From: Craterostigma plantagineum | Taxonomy: Eukaryota > Streptophyta > Magnoliopsida > Lamiales > Linderniaceae | NCBI GenBank assembly: GCA_027422505.1 | Contig: JAPQWV010000687.1 | Coordinates: forward strand, 222,001 to 286,000 | Length of the DNA stretch: 64,000 nucleotides | Reading direction: 5' to 3' | Shown: piece after piece, positions 39,426 through 52,176 of the stretch | Layout: each line of letters begins with the position of its first letter | Position numbering within the stretch: the stretch's first letter is position 1 | Made by a program: the position numbers and the translations under genes | The notes under the pieces: generated by a model | The model's input: only the letters and a program-made list of their open reading frames with translations | Told to the model about the DNA's origin: nothing | The model's database searches: none

Positions 39426-41119
39426 TGTTTCTTCTTCTTCGATAGACGCTCATATTGATAGAAGAATGGACAAGATGGAGGCGATGTTAGGGATATGCGG
39501 GAAGAACAGATTCGTCTCGAATAAAGTGGAGGCCTAGATGGGGTCGTTGAGGCCGAGATTAGGGAGTTACGCATGATAGTGCTCGAGGGTATGCATTACT
39601 TTATGTTTACTTTATATAAAATTATATTGGTATAAGTTCATGAGACGCTGAGGTCGACAAGGGAACGGGATAGGAGTTATGATACGCCAGAGGCAAATTA
39701 CGGTATGTTTATGTTTTACGTATTTGTTGCTTTAATTAGTTTCTCTTTTGGTAATCTCGGTCTCAATGTTTGCGTATTACTCCCATTTTTAGGTTTTGAG
39801 AGGACGATGATGGAGGCTGAGATGCTAGTGCTCGGTCGGACACCGACCGAGGCCGAGACGGAGGCCGAAAGGACGACGACGGAGCCCGAGGCCGAGAGGG
39901 GGGTGACGGAGCCCGAGGCCGAGAAGGGGGTGACGGAGCCCAAGACCAAGAACAAACGGTTGAGAAAACGGGATCAGCCTGGACGTGAGAAGAAACGATC
40001 AAAGGTGCTGAAGAGCCCGTTTGTGCCGTTGCCCGAATCGACCCCTCCACGTACAAAACCTCGCCTCAGCAACTTACAGAACCACATTGAATCGAGGCTG
40101 AAAAGCTGGGATGCAGTCAGCGTGGAGTTGTCAAGAATGAGTGAATATGAGGAACGTGCGGGCATAATACTGGCGTATGACAAGAAGTTCTTCAAAGAGC
40201 TATCTGATCCAAAATTTGGATCTCCGAAGCGGTATGTTCTTTTTGCTCAATATGTTCTAGTTAATTAATTATTTTCTTTAATAACATATTATGCTATTAT
40301 TGTAGCACGTCAACGAGGTATTCCAGGGTTAGATTGAGATGCAAGATGCTACGTGCTTCCCGTGGAACGCGTAGCATTCATGCATACCAACTTCGTACAA
40401 GCGGCCTTTTTTGACAAAAGTCGCCCGTGGGATGCGGACTCGTACAGACTATTCGCTACGGGAGAAATCAATACGCCTAATAAGCCGTCCCTCCATTGGA
40501 ACCAAGCGGAGGCTGCCGTCATCCCATTGGCGTTTAATAGTCATTAGGTGCTTTTAGGCACTCGGTTTAAGGAGGAACCATTTGTATTCTCGACTCCGAC
40601 CGGTCAAGTGATTCGGATATGCGATTCATAAAGCTGTACGTCGAACCCCTCTCCGAATTGATACCGCTGATGCTTCAACACGTAGGGGTAAATGAAACCT
40701 CGACAAATTTACATAAACGCGGTGCGGCAAGTTTCCTCAACAACGTCTCAGGTAATTTCCATTTGTCTTATTTTTTTTACATATCGAACTTAATTGTCTA
40801 GACTTTGGTATTAAAGCTGGACATGTTCTATTTGTCGGACAGCGGGGAGTGCGGTATCTATATACTGCAAGCGGCGATGTCGACGATGTTCGGTAATAGA
40901 GATGATCTCTCCTCGTTGAGCGATGAAAAATAGGTTTGTTTAGAAAGTTTTTGACTATTTGTATATAGTTTAACAATTGGACTGCTTGATAACGTATTGC
41001 TCTGTTTTAATGTATGAAATGTTGATTTTATGATGTATTGATTTTGGGATATATGTGTTTGGGATGAAATGTTGATTTGGGATGAATTGTTGATTTAGGG
41101 AAGAATGTATTTGAAAGGA

Positions 41120-41900
41120 AATGTTGACAATTTTCACTTTTATTCGAACCTTTTTGTTACTCGAGTAGCAATATATTATTCGAGTACTATTTTCGAATCT
41201 TTTCGAGTTTCCCAAATCGCTCGAATAAGTCCAATTTTTAAACTTCGATATTAAACATTATTCGAGTGCGATATTCGAACCTTTTCAAAATTCTACACTC
41301 AATCGAAAAACAGTTATTAAAAATCCAAATATTATTATTACTATTATCATGTAATGTTAATTGTGTGCTTATCTTAGTATTATTAGTGTGTTTCAGATTC
41401 ATGAAAGTAAATTATTTCAAATTAAGATATAATATCATTTCTATAAAAGTCGACTTATACTCGATTATTATCAAACATCATCCTACAAAGGTCGAACTAT
41501 TTGTCATCCCATCATAACTCATTCCACGATTATTATCAAACATTGTTTTTGTTTATCAGGCGAATTATTAACTTTGTAAAAGCTCTAAAACATTGAAATA
41601 TTGATATTTCTACACCTAGATATTGAGATAAACATAATTCGAATTTTACAAGAAACAAGTCGAATAAAAATAATTTATTCGAGTATCTGCTCCGAATGTT
41701 TTCAATTTTCCAACTATACTCGAATAATTGCATTTTCGACCTTTAACAGATTATTCTTTATTCTAATAAAAATAAATTATTCGAGTAACATCCGAATGTC
41801 TTCGATTTTCCGAACATACTCGAATTAGTTGGTTTTCGATTTTCTAACACAGCTTTATTCGAGTAATGTATTCAAACTATTCGAACCTCCATACAAGAAT
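41120..41900. repeat. TTATTCGAGTA-type motif cluster between convergent MULE genes
   Basis: A non-coding AT-rich segment lies between the ends of the Ulp1-like gene and the transposase gene. It contains more than a dozen ATTCGAGTA / TACTCGAAT motifs and variants (for example near 41148, 41163, 41178, 41221, 41262, 41680, 41720, 41778, 41818 and 41857). The same cluster is at about 58310-59075 in the second copy. Confidence 0.65.
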
Positions 41901-42007
41901 CGAAAACCTGAGAATAAAAATCCAAATATGAATCCAAATATGAATTCAAATATGAATCTTAAAATATCTATAGCAACATTGTATCATTCTAATAAATTAC
42001 AATATAA

Positions 42008-43735
42008 TTAGCGTCTATGACCAAACTCACCGACGGACGGAAACCTACTTTCTTTTCTCCTTCCACGCCTTGCTACAGGCGGCAACACCAATTCCTCCAC
42101 GGTATCCCATTCGATTTGATCCGGAACCGGAGAAACTCGTCCATGATAAGCGAACTGCCACGTTAGCACAGAATAATAATTCGAACATAACGGATAGAAA
42201 GACCTGTTCGCTCGTAGACTCGCTGCGATTGCATGCGAACATGGAATCCTGTCGATATCGAATTGGCGGCACGTACATGTCTTTTATTGCAGATTAATAA
42301 TGACACGACTCCCTGAAGATCGGACATCATACTCTTGCGGAGCGATTTCACCAACTTCATACCCTTGACTTAGCGTATACCTTTCACGGATTATTGTTTC
42401 CATCGTTCGGGTAAACTGTGTGGTTGCTTGTATGGATTTCTGTCTGTATCTAGCAAACCAATCCGTCATCATCCTCTGTATCGAACCCAGAAGCGCAATG
42501 ATTGGGAGCTTTCTTTCTACATGGAGTCTTGCATTGATCGATTCGACTTCATTCGTAGTCATGATGTTATAACGAGTTATCGGAGAATAAGCTCAACTCC
42601 ATCGTTCATTAGTAGCATTTGCTTCCAAATACGCATGTGCCGCGGGAAACATTTTCTCAAAATCCCTATCTTGTGAATCAAAGTCACATTGCTTGTATAA
42701 TTTAGCAATCCGCATGAACATCTCAGTAGCACCCTGCTTCTTAGAATGACCTTTCATATTTTGTGATAGATGCCAAATACAATGACTGTGGCGTGCACGA
42801 TTGTAGATGTTTGCAACGCCGGCTTTGATTGAAGCAGCTTTATCGGAGACGATAACAAGATCTTCCTCATTTGGTACGACTGCCAAGAGCTCGTTCAAAA
42901 ACCACGTCCAAGCTTCTATCGACTCTACATCGTCAATTATGCCCCAAGTCAAAGGAAACTGATGGGTAGCCATCCTCTGTCGATGCAACGAGTACGTACC
43001 ATTATACTGTCCTTTCAACCAAGTGCCGTCGATGCAAACAACCTTCCCCATATGACGGTATCCCGCAATACAAGCACCAAGGGATAAGAATACATGTTTA
43101 AATCTCCGCTCATCGTCTATATATAGACTTACTATGGTTCCTGGATTCAACCTTTTCAATGTCGATAAGTATGACGGCAACAGCTTGTAACTCTCGTCGG
43201 TGTCACCCTTCATTGCATTTTGTGCTAAAATGCCTCCTTTCCATGCTTTGAAGTATGAAACTTCGATCCCACGGTTTCTCATCATTGTTCGAATTAGTTT
43301 AGGAGCCGATGTACTTATAGAGCCCTAAAAAGATTCAAGCAGCATATCGCTCACGGAGGATGATGATGCTTGAGTAAGTCTTGCGTTCCGATTTGCAAGG
43401 TCGCACGTATGTGTGTTGTAATATGTACGAATAAAAAATACGGATGTATGCTTAATCCTTGCCGTCCATATCCTCCAACTACATTTGTCCTCTTTGCATT
43501 TCACGGCATAGACCGATCGAGAAGATTTTATGCACCGGAGCTCGAAGGATGCATCTACGGACAACTCTTTGGATCCTCTTTTTGGCAGCCCTCTTATCTT
43601 CAAATTCGCCACCGACTCCCATGGTGGAACCATCCGTAAAAGAATATCGATCACTAGGAATAATTGCATCATTTTCCTCCTCATTGTCCTCCTCATCCCT
43701 GTCTGCATTTTTTCGATTACGCTATCAAAATTAAT
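42008..43735 (-). pseudogene. MURA-type (Mutator-like) transposase, copy A
   Basis: In order on the minus strand: the MuDR N-terminal DNA-binding-like domain (FELRCIKSSRSVYAVKC, CSWRIWTA and THTCDLANRNARL); the MULE DDE core with VCIDGTWLKG, the first Asp of the triad, and LVIVSDKAASIKAGV; TTNEVESINARL; then a SWIM zinc finger (CTCRQFDIDRIPCSHAIAA) and a basic GRRK tail ending at the TAA 42008-42010. In-frame stops interrupt it after LLESF (about 43325), after NERWS (42593) and before the SWIM finger (about 42284). It would cut and paste the element at its ends, but it is dead as read. It converges on the Ulp1-like gene, the arrangement known for Ulp1-carrying MULEs. Confidence 0.9.
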
Positions 43736-44289
43736 GTGCACGTTTTGCAGTGTAACTGATAAACGTATTTTAATACGTTCATTATAGTATCTATTGGGTT
43801 CATAATAGAGTTTACATAATAAATTTATGCACTTCTTTTCGCTAATTATACCTATTTTGATGTTGAAAGACCTTAGGACTGGTATCGGGCGAAAAGGGAG
43901 CAAAAACGAGGCAAAACGAAGAAGTTATGAAGCCGAAGGAACAAGTGACGGCCGTGACACGTCATGTCACAGGCCGTAAAATCAGGCAGAATGCGATAAA
44001 ACTGTCGCACTTATGAGTCACTGCCGTGACACATCATGTCACATGCCGTGCAACAGGGCAGAGGACAACAATAAGTGGCGCAAGCATCAGTCACAGCCGT
44101 GACACGCTACCGTCCCAGATCATCAGTACATCAAGATCATGAGTCTTTCATCCTTGTTCTTTAATTCTTTCGTTGTTTTCCTTTCAATTATGAGTAGCTA
44201 ATCCCCTTATGTGTTTGGAGTAGATGAACGCTAGATTAATTCGTATTTAAGACATATGTTTATCGTGACTCGTATGTTTTCTATAGTAG

Positions 44290-46480
44290 GAAAGGCGTCT
44301 GAGTGGTTCTCGTCACTGCCACTTACGCCATCACTAGCTGGAAGCAGATGGTGGAGTGCTTCTTGGGCAAATACTACCCAATTTCGAGGACTAGCGAGAT
44401 AAGAAGCAACCTTGCGAACTTCAAGCAAGAACGGGGCGAGACGTTGAGTGAAGCATGGGGTCAATATAAGAGGCTCCTCAGACAATGCCCGAATCATTGC
44501 ATCCACTGACCGTCCAGATGCAATCATTCTTCCAGAGACTTAGCACGCAAACAAGCGCACTGTTGACAGAGGGTGCAACACGAACTTCATGGAGCTTGAT
44601 GATGCAGATGCATTTACAGCTATCGAGAGGATCGTGGCCTAATCCGCAAGATATACTGAGCAAGATCTGGACTGTCGAATGCCGGGAGTACATGAGATAA
44701 GTAGCCCATTGGAGGCGCAATTTGAGGCTATACACCGGAGACTCGACAAAATTCAAGCTAAGCATCTCGAGGAAGTGAACCAGATCCGCACGAGGCAAAA
44801 GACTTCTATTCGAACACGTACCACCCAAGTTGGAGGGACCACCCGAACCTATCCTATGGGAACTCGCACTACAAGAAGCCAAGCAGTCGAAAGCCGACTG
44901 GGAAGTAGCCTTAGAAAAGATGGCGACGGTTCAAGGGATCAAAATCGCAAGGCTGAGGAGAGATTTCAGGGTCTAGAATGACAAGTTAAGGAAAACTTCA
45001 AAGACTAACATGTGGCAATAAAAGATCTAGCCATTCAAGTGGGGCATCTTTCGAGTACGGTGTCCATTGGCAAGCTAGATACACTTCTGATTGACACCAA
45101 AAAGAGCCCTCGAGAGTACTCGAATGCCATTAAATTGAGAAGTGGAAAGAAGCTTGAATCATTCCATGGAAATAGAAGAAGCGAAAGAGATGGTGAAACC
45201 CAACCAGTGCACCTCCACAGCCACTGACACTAACATCCACAGTCATGGGGAAAAATCAGAACATGGAGATAGCCGACGATGAGTCATATATCCTCTGGTC
45301 GGATAAGCAAGTCAACCCGCTTCCCCGATAAAGATCCGACCGCCATATCCAGCAGCTTTACGGAAAAGGGAAGAATCATAAATATTTTGACCATTTTATT
45401 AATGTATTTAACAAAGTTGAAGTTAATGTCCCTTTTATTGAAGCTTTGTTGCATATGTCAAAGTACGCCAAATACCTAAAGGAGCTACTATTCAAGAGAA
45501 ACAAATTAGAGGAATACTGAACGATCGCTCTCACCGAAGAATGTTCAACCGTATTACAGAAGTAGCTTCCGCCGAAGCTTAAGGATCGGGGGAGTTTTTA
45601 TATTTCTTGTTCTATTGGGTCTCTTCATGTATAACGTGTTATGCGATCTTGGTGCGAGTACTAAATTGATGCCATTTTCCTTATTTAGGAAATTGGGACT
45701 TGCCGAACTGAAGCCCACTTCGACTATCCTCCAGCTCGCTGATAGATCAATCACATATACGTGAGGAATAATGGAAGATGTACTAATGAAAGTCGGGGAG
45801 CATTATTTCCCGACTGATTTTATCGTGTTGGATATGAAAGAATAAGATGACCTCCCTTCGTTTCTTGGACGTCTGTTCGTAAACACGGCAAGAGCTATCA
45901 TTAATATCGGTAACGGTAAGCTTATATTGCAAATAGGGGACGAGAAAGTGGAATTTGATGTTAAACCGCCCCAATGATTAATCTTGTTCATTTATCAATA
46001 TCTTTGACCCTTATGCTTTTAAATGTTCTAAGCCTTTCAGGTACAACTTGTCTGGAGAGAATAACAGCTAGCTGAATAACCGCCAGAACACGAAGGCTAA
46101 TGCTCAAAGAGTCTAACCAACGGGAACATGATTAAATCTAATCATAAACCAGATTCTTCTGTGTTTAATCTTAATAGGTGGACACCATCTACTGAAAAGT
46201 GTATTGATTCGAAATCTACCAAGACAAAGGTGGTCCAGCCGAAGAAAAAGAAGAGCGTCCTCAGAAAGACTACACAGAGGGTGACATCTATATATGGTGA
46301 AAGACAAAGACCGCTTAACCTTACTCGATGATGGATATGCCTTACTCGATGAAGCATAGACTATCACCAGGAGAAGGAGAGTCCAAGGTACAACGATTCG
46401 AGATGTGTGGAAAGAAAACTTGATCAATCTCGATCATCCACCGGAATGAGCGATTTGTGAGTCGAGCTAACGACTCTAAA
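44290..46480 (+). pseudogene. Gypsy gag and aspartic protease remnant, copy A
   Basis: The retrotransposon gag domain is readable across frameshifts (WKQMVECFLGKYYPISRT, then LSEAWGQYKRLLRQCPNH, 44330-44510). A low-complexity spacer follows. The protease region lies at about 45420-45970 (LLHMSKYAKYLKELL, ALTEECS, PPKLKDRGSF, the CDLGAS-like active site, LQLADRSIT and FIVLDM). Stops occur every few dozen codons. The order and wording match Athila/Tat-lineage Gypsy elements. The end (about 46440-46490, RANDSKKNASW) resembles the C-terminus of such polyproteins, implying loss of reverse transcriptase and integrase. Confidence 0.75.
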
Positions 46481-48239
46481 AAAAACGCTTCTTGGGAAGC
46501 AACGCAAGGCCTATTGATGCATACATATATATATATATTATTTCAGTTTTATTCTACTTTATTGTTCAATAAAACTCGCCTCTCATGTGCCGTCTAGTCA
46601 CGTTTTCTCGCAGATTCATAAGTGGTCCGGCCGACAATTGCTTGTTTACTATGGAGCAACCAAGCTTTCTACATCGATCGACGTATAATTCAGGGAAGTG
46701 TCACTTCAGCTCTCTCTATGCTTTTATTCTACACATTGAGGACAATGTGCTAACTAGTTTGCGGGTGGGATGTGGCACATGCTAAACTTCATATGCTTAC
46801 ATGTTTAGGTATCGATGTATTTCAGTTCTTTAAGTGGGTTTTTGTTGATGAAGTGAGACCGAACGTCATTTGTGGGATCTCCTGTCAATGATGAAAACTT
46901 TTAAAATTTCATGTCGTGATATAATTCGACAAGTTGAATGTGATAGTCTTATATGTTGCATTGTTATGAAGCACAAATCCATCTATATATGTGAGTTCTT
47001 AAGCCTTCAGAGACAGATTCAGAGAAAGTCATTATGCTCGGGGTTTATTTTGTGTAACACGCATGGACTGAATATTTTTGAACTTGCTCTGTTGTGCATG
47101 TCGATTGTTATTATGTGGATTTTGTGTACAAAAATGATAATGGCACTAGGATTGAGTCATATGCCTAAATATCTCCCTACCTTACGTATTTGCTACTTAG
47201 TGAGCCCCTTTGAGCCTTATCTGACTTATTTGTTGATTTGGAGCCCAGATATTTAGCCTGAATTGCCTCGAATTTAGCCTATATGACTCTGCATCAACGT
47301 GTTAATATATCGACATCGTGAAAAGTGATTTGTTGGTTGAGAAGGAGCGAATATAAAATGTGTTGATGCATGTTATATATGAACTCATACTATGATAGAT
47401 CTCTCGTCAAAATATTTCAGCGGAATAGGACCTCTCCTTCGATAAGATCGTACAAAAAAAGAGAAGAGGAGCTTGGTAAAAAAAGAAGAAAAACAAACGA
47501 GAAAAAGCTAGCGAGATGAAAAAAGGATGAGTCGAGTGAAAATTAGGCACGACGTTAGAAGAGCGAAATAAGTGATGAGAGAGTGATTCGATGATTGACA
47601 CTTTTGATGCTTTTAGCTCACTTTCCTATATGACGCACCTTTCAAAACCCGAGCCCCATTACAACCCTTGATGTAAGACCCTTTGATTCCTGCATGACTT
47701 CTACTATGTGACTATGATATGATATATTTGCAAGCTTAGAGTAATTCCTTTTCGTGTCGTGAATTGAGCGTCTTTATACAGATCCCTTTGGAAAAAACAT
47801 TTCGAGTGACTTGAGCGTTCCTTGTGAGAGTTGTGAATTGATGCGCTTTGTGATTCTGAAAACGTCTTTATGCCATGATAAGATTGCAACCTATTACCTC
47901 ATGCTTCGTGCATTGACTAGATCATTAATTAGTTGATGATTATCTTGACCTTATATTCTTTTACGTCTTCTGAGATAAAACATGAGATATTCACTTATTT
48001 GATGTTCTATAATCCTAACTTAATTTGGTTTTCTCGCATTTATGATCCAGGATGATCGAAGCTAGTTTATGGTTGTTGAGAAGTTAGGATTTTGCGTGTG
48101 TTTTACGCCCATAAACTTGCAATTCTTTGATCATTGCATGGCAAATATACCATTGGAAACCTATATTTATGTCGTTTATCATGTTTCATAGGTCACACGA
48201 TGAAAAGAATCGAAAAAGAAGCATTTTGGAGAAGAAATG

Positions 48240-48600
48240 AAGAACTAGTCTACCTTCATGGCCATGGCAGGAACCTTCGTCGCCAGGACAGAACTTCGCG
48301 GCCGAGGAGGCCGTGAAAGACGGCAGAAACAATCAGAAAATGCATCACGACCACGAACACCGGTGCAAGTGGCTGTGAATACAATCTGTAGTAGAGTTTT
48401 GAGCCCAAACAAATCTTCACGGCCATGAACAGCGGCGCAAGAGGCCGTGAAGCAAACCGGTGAGTGAAGTTTTGAGCCCCGAAAGGCTTCACGATCGTGA
48501 ACAGCAATGCAAGAGGCCGTGAAGGTTCCCATAAGTAAAATAGAGACCCTCACGGTCGTGAAGTGCAGACACTGTGGCCGTGAAGCAAGCAGATCTTCCT
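48240..48600. repeat. Tandem 65-bp units with CACGGCCGTGA palindrome in LTR
   Basis: About four to five imperfect units have the pattern TTCACGGCCGTGAACAGC, then GCAAGAGGCCGTGAAG. They lie inside the LTR-like region 48060-49567. A related but distinct minisatellite, with GCCGTGACAC and ATGTCACAGGCC, lies at 43940-44110 and 61124-61510. Confidence 0.65.
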
Positions 48601-49567
48601 ATATTTGGACTGAATCTTGCTAAATCTTGGTCATTGCTAAAAAGGGAGGATTGATATTTCTTCCAACCTATTATAAATAGGGACGAAGAAGACCTAAAAG
48701 CTAGACTTTTGACGGCTAAGAAAACTAGAGAAAGCTAAGAGCGGTCCCGAGGGTCTCCAATGCATTTCTCCCTTGTTCACACAACGGGAGACGCCGGGGC
48801 GACGCGTGACGACTCGAGCATCGTGAGGGGCGAATTCTTTACATATTACCTTGTTTTCAACAATGTTTTCCGTAGATTCGTTGTTGATTTCGTTTATCCC
48901 CATGTTAGCTTAATTTCTTTTGTGACTATGGTCGTGTTAAGCCGGATTATGATTACGTATTAATGTTATTATTATTGTATTAATCTGATTCAAGTCGTGT
49001 ATTCTTTATTTGTGCTTCATGCGCGCGTGTGTGATGGGCCTCCATACGCATGATCCTTCATTGGTATATGAGACGGAATAAGTGATTACCGATTAGAACA
49101 AAACATCGATTACCACTATGTAAAACCAACCAGAGATGGAATTCGGCTTTGTTTGTGTGGTTTCAATTTCATAAAGATCAATTGCATGTGTAGGAACTAC
49201 AGTCATATAGACTATTCACGTAGAGTTGCTATTGCGTGACAAACGAGTAGCACGTATTTTAGGGAATTCTACACTGACTATGATAATGTTGATTAGATAG
49301 AATTGATTGCATGAGGACATGTGGTTGATCCGTGCAGAGCATGTGCCTTGGTAAATCGCCGTCAATTGATCTTTACCTCATTTATTTATCTGCGTCTATT
49401 TATATTTGCATCTTTATCCCAATCTCAAAATATAAAAATTTTATTACTCTAGATTAGGGATATTTCTTAGAATTAATGAAGCTGTCTTCGTGGATCGATA
49501 CTCGAACTTCGTCCGTTTTACTACTTGCATGACCTAGTACACTTGCTAGTATTCGAGTGTGTCACCA

Positions 49568-52176
49568 GGTACAGAAATAAAGTTTGTAATTTTTGCAAGA
49601 AAAAGGTTCACATCAAATCTGATTGTTATAAATTTAAAAATAATGAGAAAAGTAATCAGCAACATAATAAACATGCCGAAGCTAGTGTAGCTGCTGATGA
49701 GAGCGACGAAACTATTCTTGTAGTAACTGCTAATATTGATAGGTCTGATAATGAGTGAATCTTAGGGTTTTTCTTACCACATAAAAGTCAGAGTCGAGAT
49801 TGTTTTTCCACATATGAAAATTTTGATGGTGGATACATCTTTATGGGAAATGATGCTCTGTGTACAGTTGTTGGTAAAGGCACAGTTCAGATCAAAGGTG
49901 CAGGTTCTCCGGTGAAGGTGGAGTTTTGAAAATTAGCAGAGGTGCCCTTACAGTGATGAAACCTTACAGGTCTGGAAATTTATATATTTTGCAGGGAACT
50001 AATTTTTCAGGTTCTGATGCAATTTCAACATTCCTGGAGGTTGGTACGACGAGAATACGGTATGTATGACTTTGACACATGGGAAAAAGGCGTGACAATA
50101 TTAAGCAAGTGGGGCCTACTATGCGATAAAAGTACAGGTAAGATGGACTTCTGCGAATATTGTACTTTTGGGAAGTAGAAACGAGTCAGCATCAATTTGC
50201 TACCTGTCCACTGAACGAAAGGTACTTTGGACTATATTCATCGGATGTATGGGGTCATTCTCGTGTTTCGTCCAAAGGTGGTGCAAGATATATGTTGACT
50301 TTTATAGATGATCTTTCAAGGAAAGTCTGGGTCTATTTTCTTACACAGAAGAGAGATGTTTTCCTAACGTTTAAACAATGAGAAGCTTTGATTGAAAAGC
50401 AGACAGGAAAACAAATCAAGTGGTTGCGGACAAATAATGGCTTAGAATTTTGTGAAAGTGAGTTCAACGAATTTCGCAAAAATGAAGAAATTGCTCGCAT
50501 CACACTATTCGAATGACGCCTCAACAAAATAGTGTTGCTGAGCGCATAAGCCGGACGCTTTTAGAGGGAGCTCGACGTATGATCTTCAACGCTGAGTTGA
50601 CAAATAATTTTTGGGCTGAGGCTATCGCCGCATCATGTTATATTGTCAGAGTCCATAAGTGATACAAATTCTCATAAGTGGCTGGTAGCGATGAATAAAG
50701 AAATATAAACAAGAATGATACGTGGATTCTTGTGCCGCCGCCGAAGAAAAAGATAGTAAGATGTAAGTGGGTCTTCAAGACGAAAGAAGTTTTACCTGGT
50801 TCTGACGATGCAAGGTAAGGCACGATTAATCGCTAAAGGCTGTAGTCAGGTACAATGTGTTGACTTTAATGATGTATTGTGGTTAGACATAGCTCTATTC
50901 GTGCATTACTTGCATTGCTATGTATGATTTGGAGATAGAACATCTTGACGTCAAGACGACATTCTTACATGGAGACTTAGACGAACAGATTTATATGAAG
51001 CAACCTAAAGGCTTCATAGTTGAAGGAAAAGAAGACCAAGTTTGTTTACTGAAGAAACCCTTCTACGGATTGAAGCAGTCTCTAAGACAGTGGTATAAAC
51101 GGTTGATTCTTTATGTTGGGTCATGTTTCTCCAGGAGCAAGTATGATAGTTGTGTTTACTTCCGGAAGTTAAATAATAGTTTTTTCATTTATCTATTGTT
51201 ATATGTTGATGACATGCTCATTGCGGCTAAGAATTCTTGTAGAAATTCATCAGTTGAAGGCCTCAGTGAACTGTTTGAGATGAAGGATTTGGGAGCAGCT
51301 AAGACGATTCTTGGTATGGAGATTTGACATGATAAAGGAGCTGGTAAGTTATACCTGACCCAGGAAGGTTACCTCAAGAAGGTTTTGGAGAGATTTGGCA
51401 TGAATGATGCCAAACCAGTCAGCACTCCTCTTGCTAGTCATTTAAGGCTATGCTCTGCTTAGTCACCATAGTCAGATGAGGAAGAAGAGTATATGGCACG
51501 AGTTCCTTACTCGAGTGCAGTCGACAGTATTAAGTATGCAATGGTATGTACACGTCCTATTATTCCACAGGCTGTTATTTTTGTTAGCAGTATATGGTTA
51601 CCCCAGGAAAAGAACATTGGCAAGTAGTGAAGTGGATTCTCAGATACTTGAAGGGTACTCTAAGCATTTGTTTGGAGTTTGACAGAAACAGTGATACTCT
51701 CGTTGGCTTCGTTGATTCAGACTAGCAGGTGGTCTCGATAAACAACGATCTCTTACAGGTTATGTATTTTCTATTGGAAGTTGTGCAGTTAGCTGGAAAG
51801 CTACTCTACAACACGTAGTGGCGTTGTCTACTCTGAAGCAGAATACATGGTAATTACTGACGCAATCAAGGAAGCATTATGGTTGACGAGGTTATTCAAC
51901 GAATTAACTCAGAATCAGGGAGTTATTACTATTTTATGTGATAGTCAAAGTGCGATTTATTTGCCTAAGGATCAGATGTATCACGAAAGTACTAGACATG
52001 TCGATGTTAAGTATCATTTTATCCGTGATATCATTGCAGATAAGAAGGCGTTTATCAAGAAGATTAACACGGAAAATAATCCTGCAGATATGCTTACGAA
52101 GGCTATTTCCAAGTTCAAGCATTATTGGAGTTTCATAAAGGGTGAACTAGTGTGGCGATCCTCGTTTTCTAATTAG
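49568..52176 (+). pseudogene. Decayed Copia gag-pol fragment
   Basis: On the + strand: a zinc knuckle relic (CNFCKKKVHIKSDCYKF, about 49580-49640), a GAG-pre-integrase/integrase relic (ERYFGLYSSDVWG, YMLTFIDDLSRKVWVYFL, 50215-50340; AERISRTLLEGARRMI, about 50535), reverse transcriptase (HLDVKTTFLHGDLDEQIYM, YGLKQSLRQWY, LLYVDDMLIA, 50920-51327) and RNase H (ILCDSQSAIYL, HVDVKYHFIRD, 51847-52130). Many stops and frameshifts break it and no LTRs are recognised around it. It starts at the end of the Gypsy LTR-like region, which suggests nesting. The sequence differs from the intact Copia element, so it is another, older family. Confidence 0.85.

Larger units (their letters stand above)
27338..40933 (+). 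pseudogene. Ulp1-protease-like gene of a Mutator-like element (copy A)
   Basis: A spliced gene of the CUMULE/Kaonashi type, interrupted by a Copia element at 28731-38224. Exon 1 is 27338-27418 (27 codons, MTKSKRTT start). Exon 2 begins at 28533 and resumes at 38230. A DUF1985-like region follows, with WMVIRERSLRFSL and FNKCPWGRIVFDEV (exon ending 38845, next exon 38910-39077). A disordered acidic repeat region (39793-40231, TEPEAE repeats) precedes a C48 Ulp1-type peptidase: catalytic His at 40542-40544, Asp in LDS-like context, and Cys in SGECGIYILQ (about 40850-40880). The codon after the His is TAG where Trp is usual. Further frameshifts (about 40215 and 40575) make it dead. Ulp1 peptidases process SUMO; the role in transposons is unknown. 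Confidence 0.75.
43757..49567 (+). mobile_element. Decayed Ty3/Gypsy (Athila/Tat-like) element, copy A
   Basis: The 5' LTR remnant starts TGATAAACG at 43757, contains GGCCGTGAC minisatellite units (about 43940-44110), and has lost about 410 bp relative to the second copy. gag-protease remnants follow (44290-45980). The CATTGAGGACAATGTG and GCGGGTGGGATG segment (46735-46775) is the sequence that typically precedes the 3' end of Athila-like elements, and a purine-rich spacer lies at 47440-47530. A second LTR-like region ends GGATCGATACTCGAAC...GTCACCA at 49567. No reverse transcriptase is present, so it resembles a gag-pro-only derivative. Whether the right LTR belongs to the same element is uncertain. 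Confidence 0.6.

Noticed and set aside
43740..43910. Search for terminal inverted repeats of the Mutator-like element against 26.9-27.3 kb
   Set aside because: I could not find long matching inverted ends by eye. Ulp1-carrying MULEs often lack them, and the right end is covered by the Gypsy insertion, so element limits are not given.
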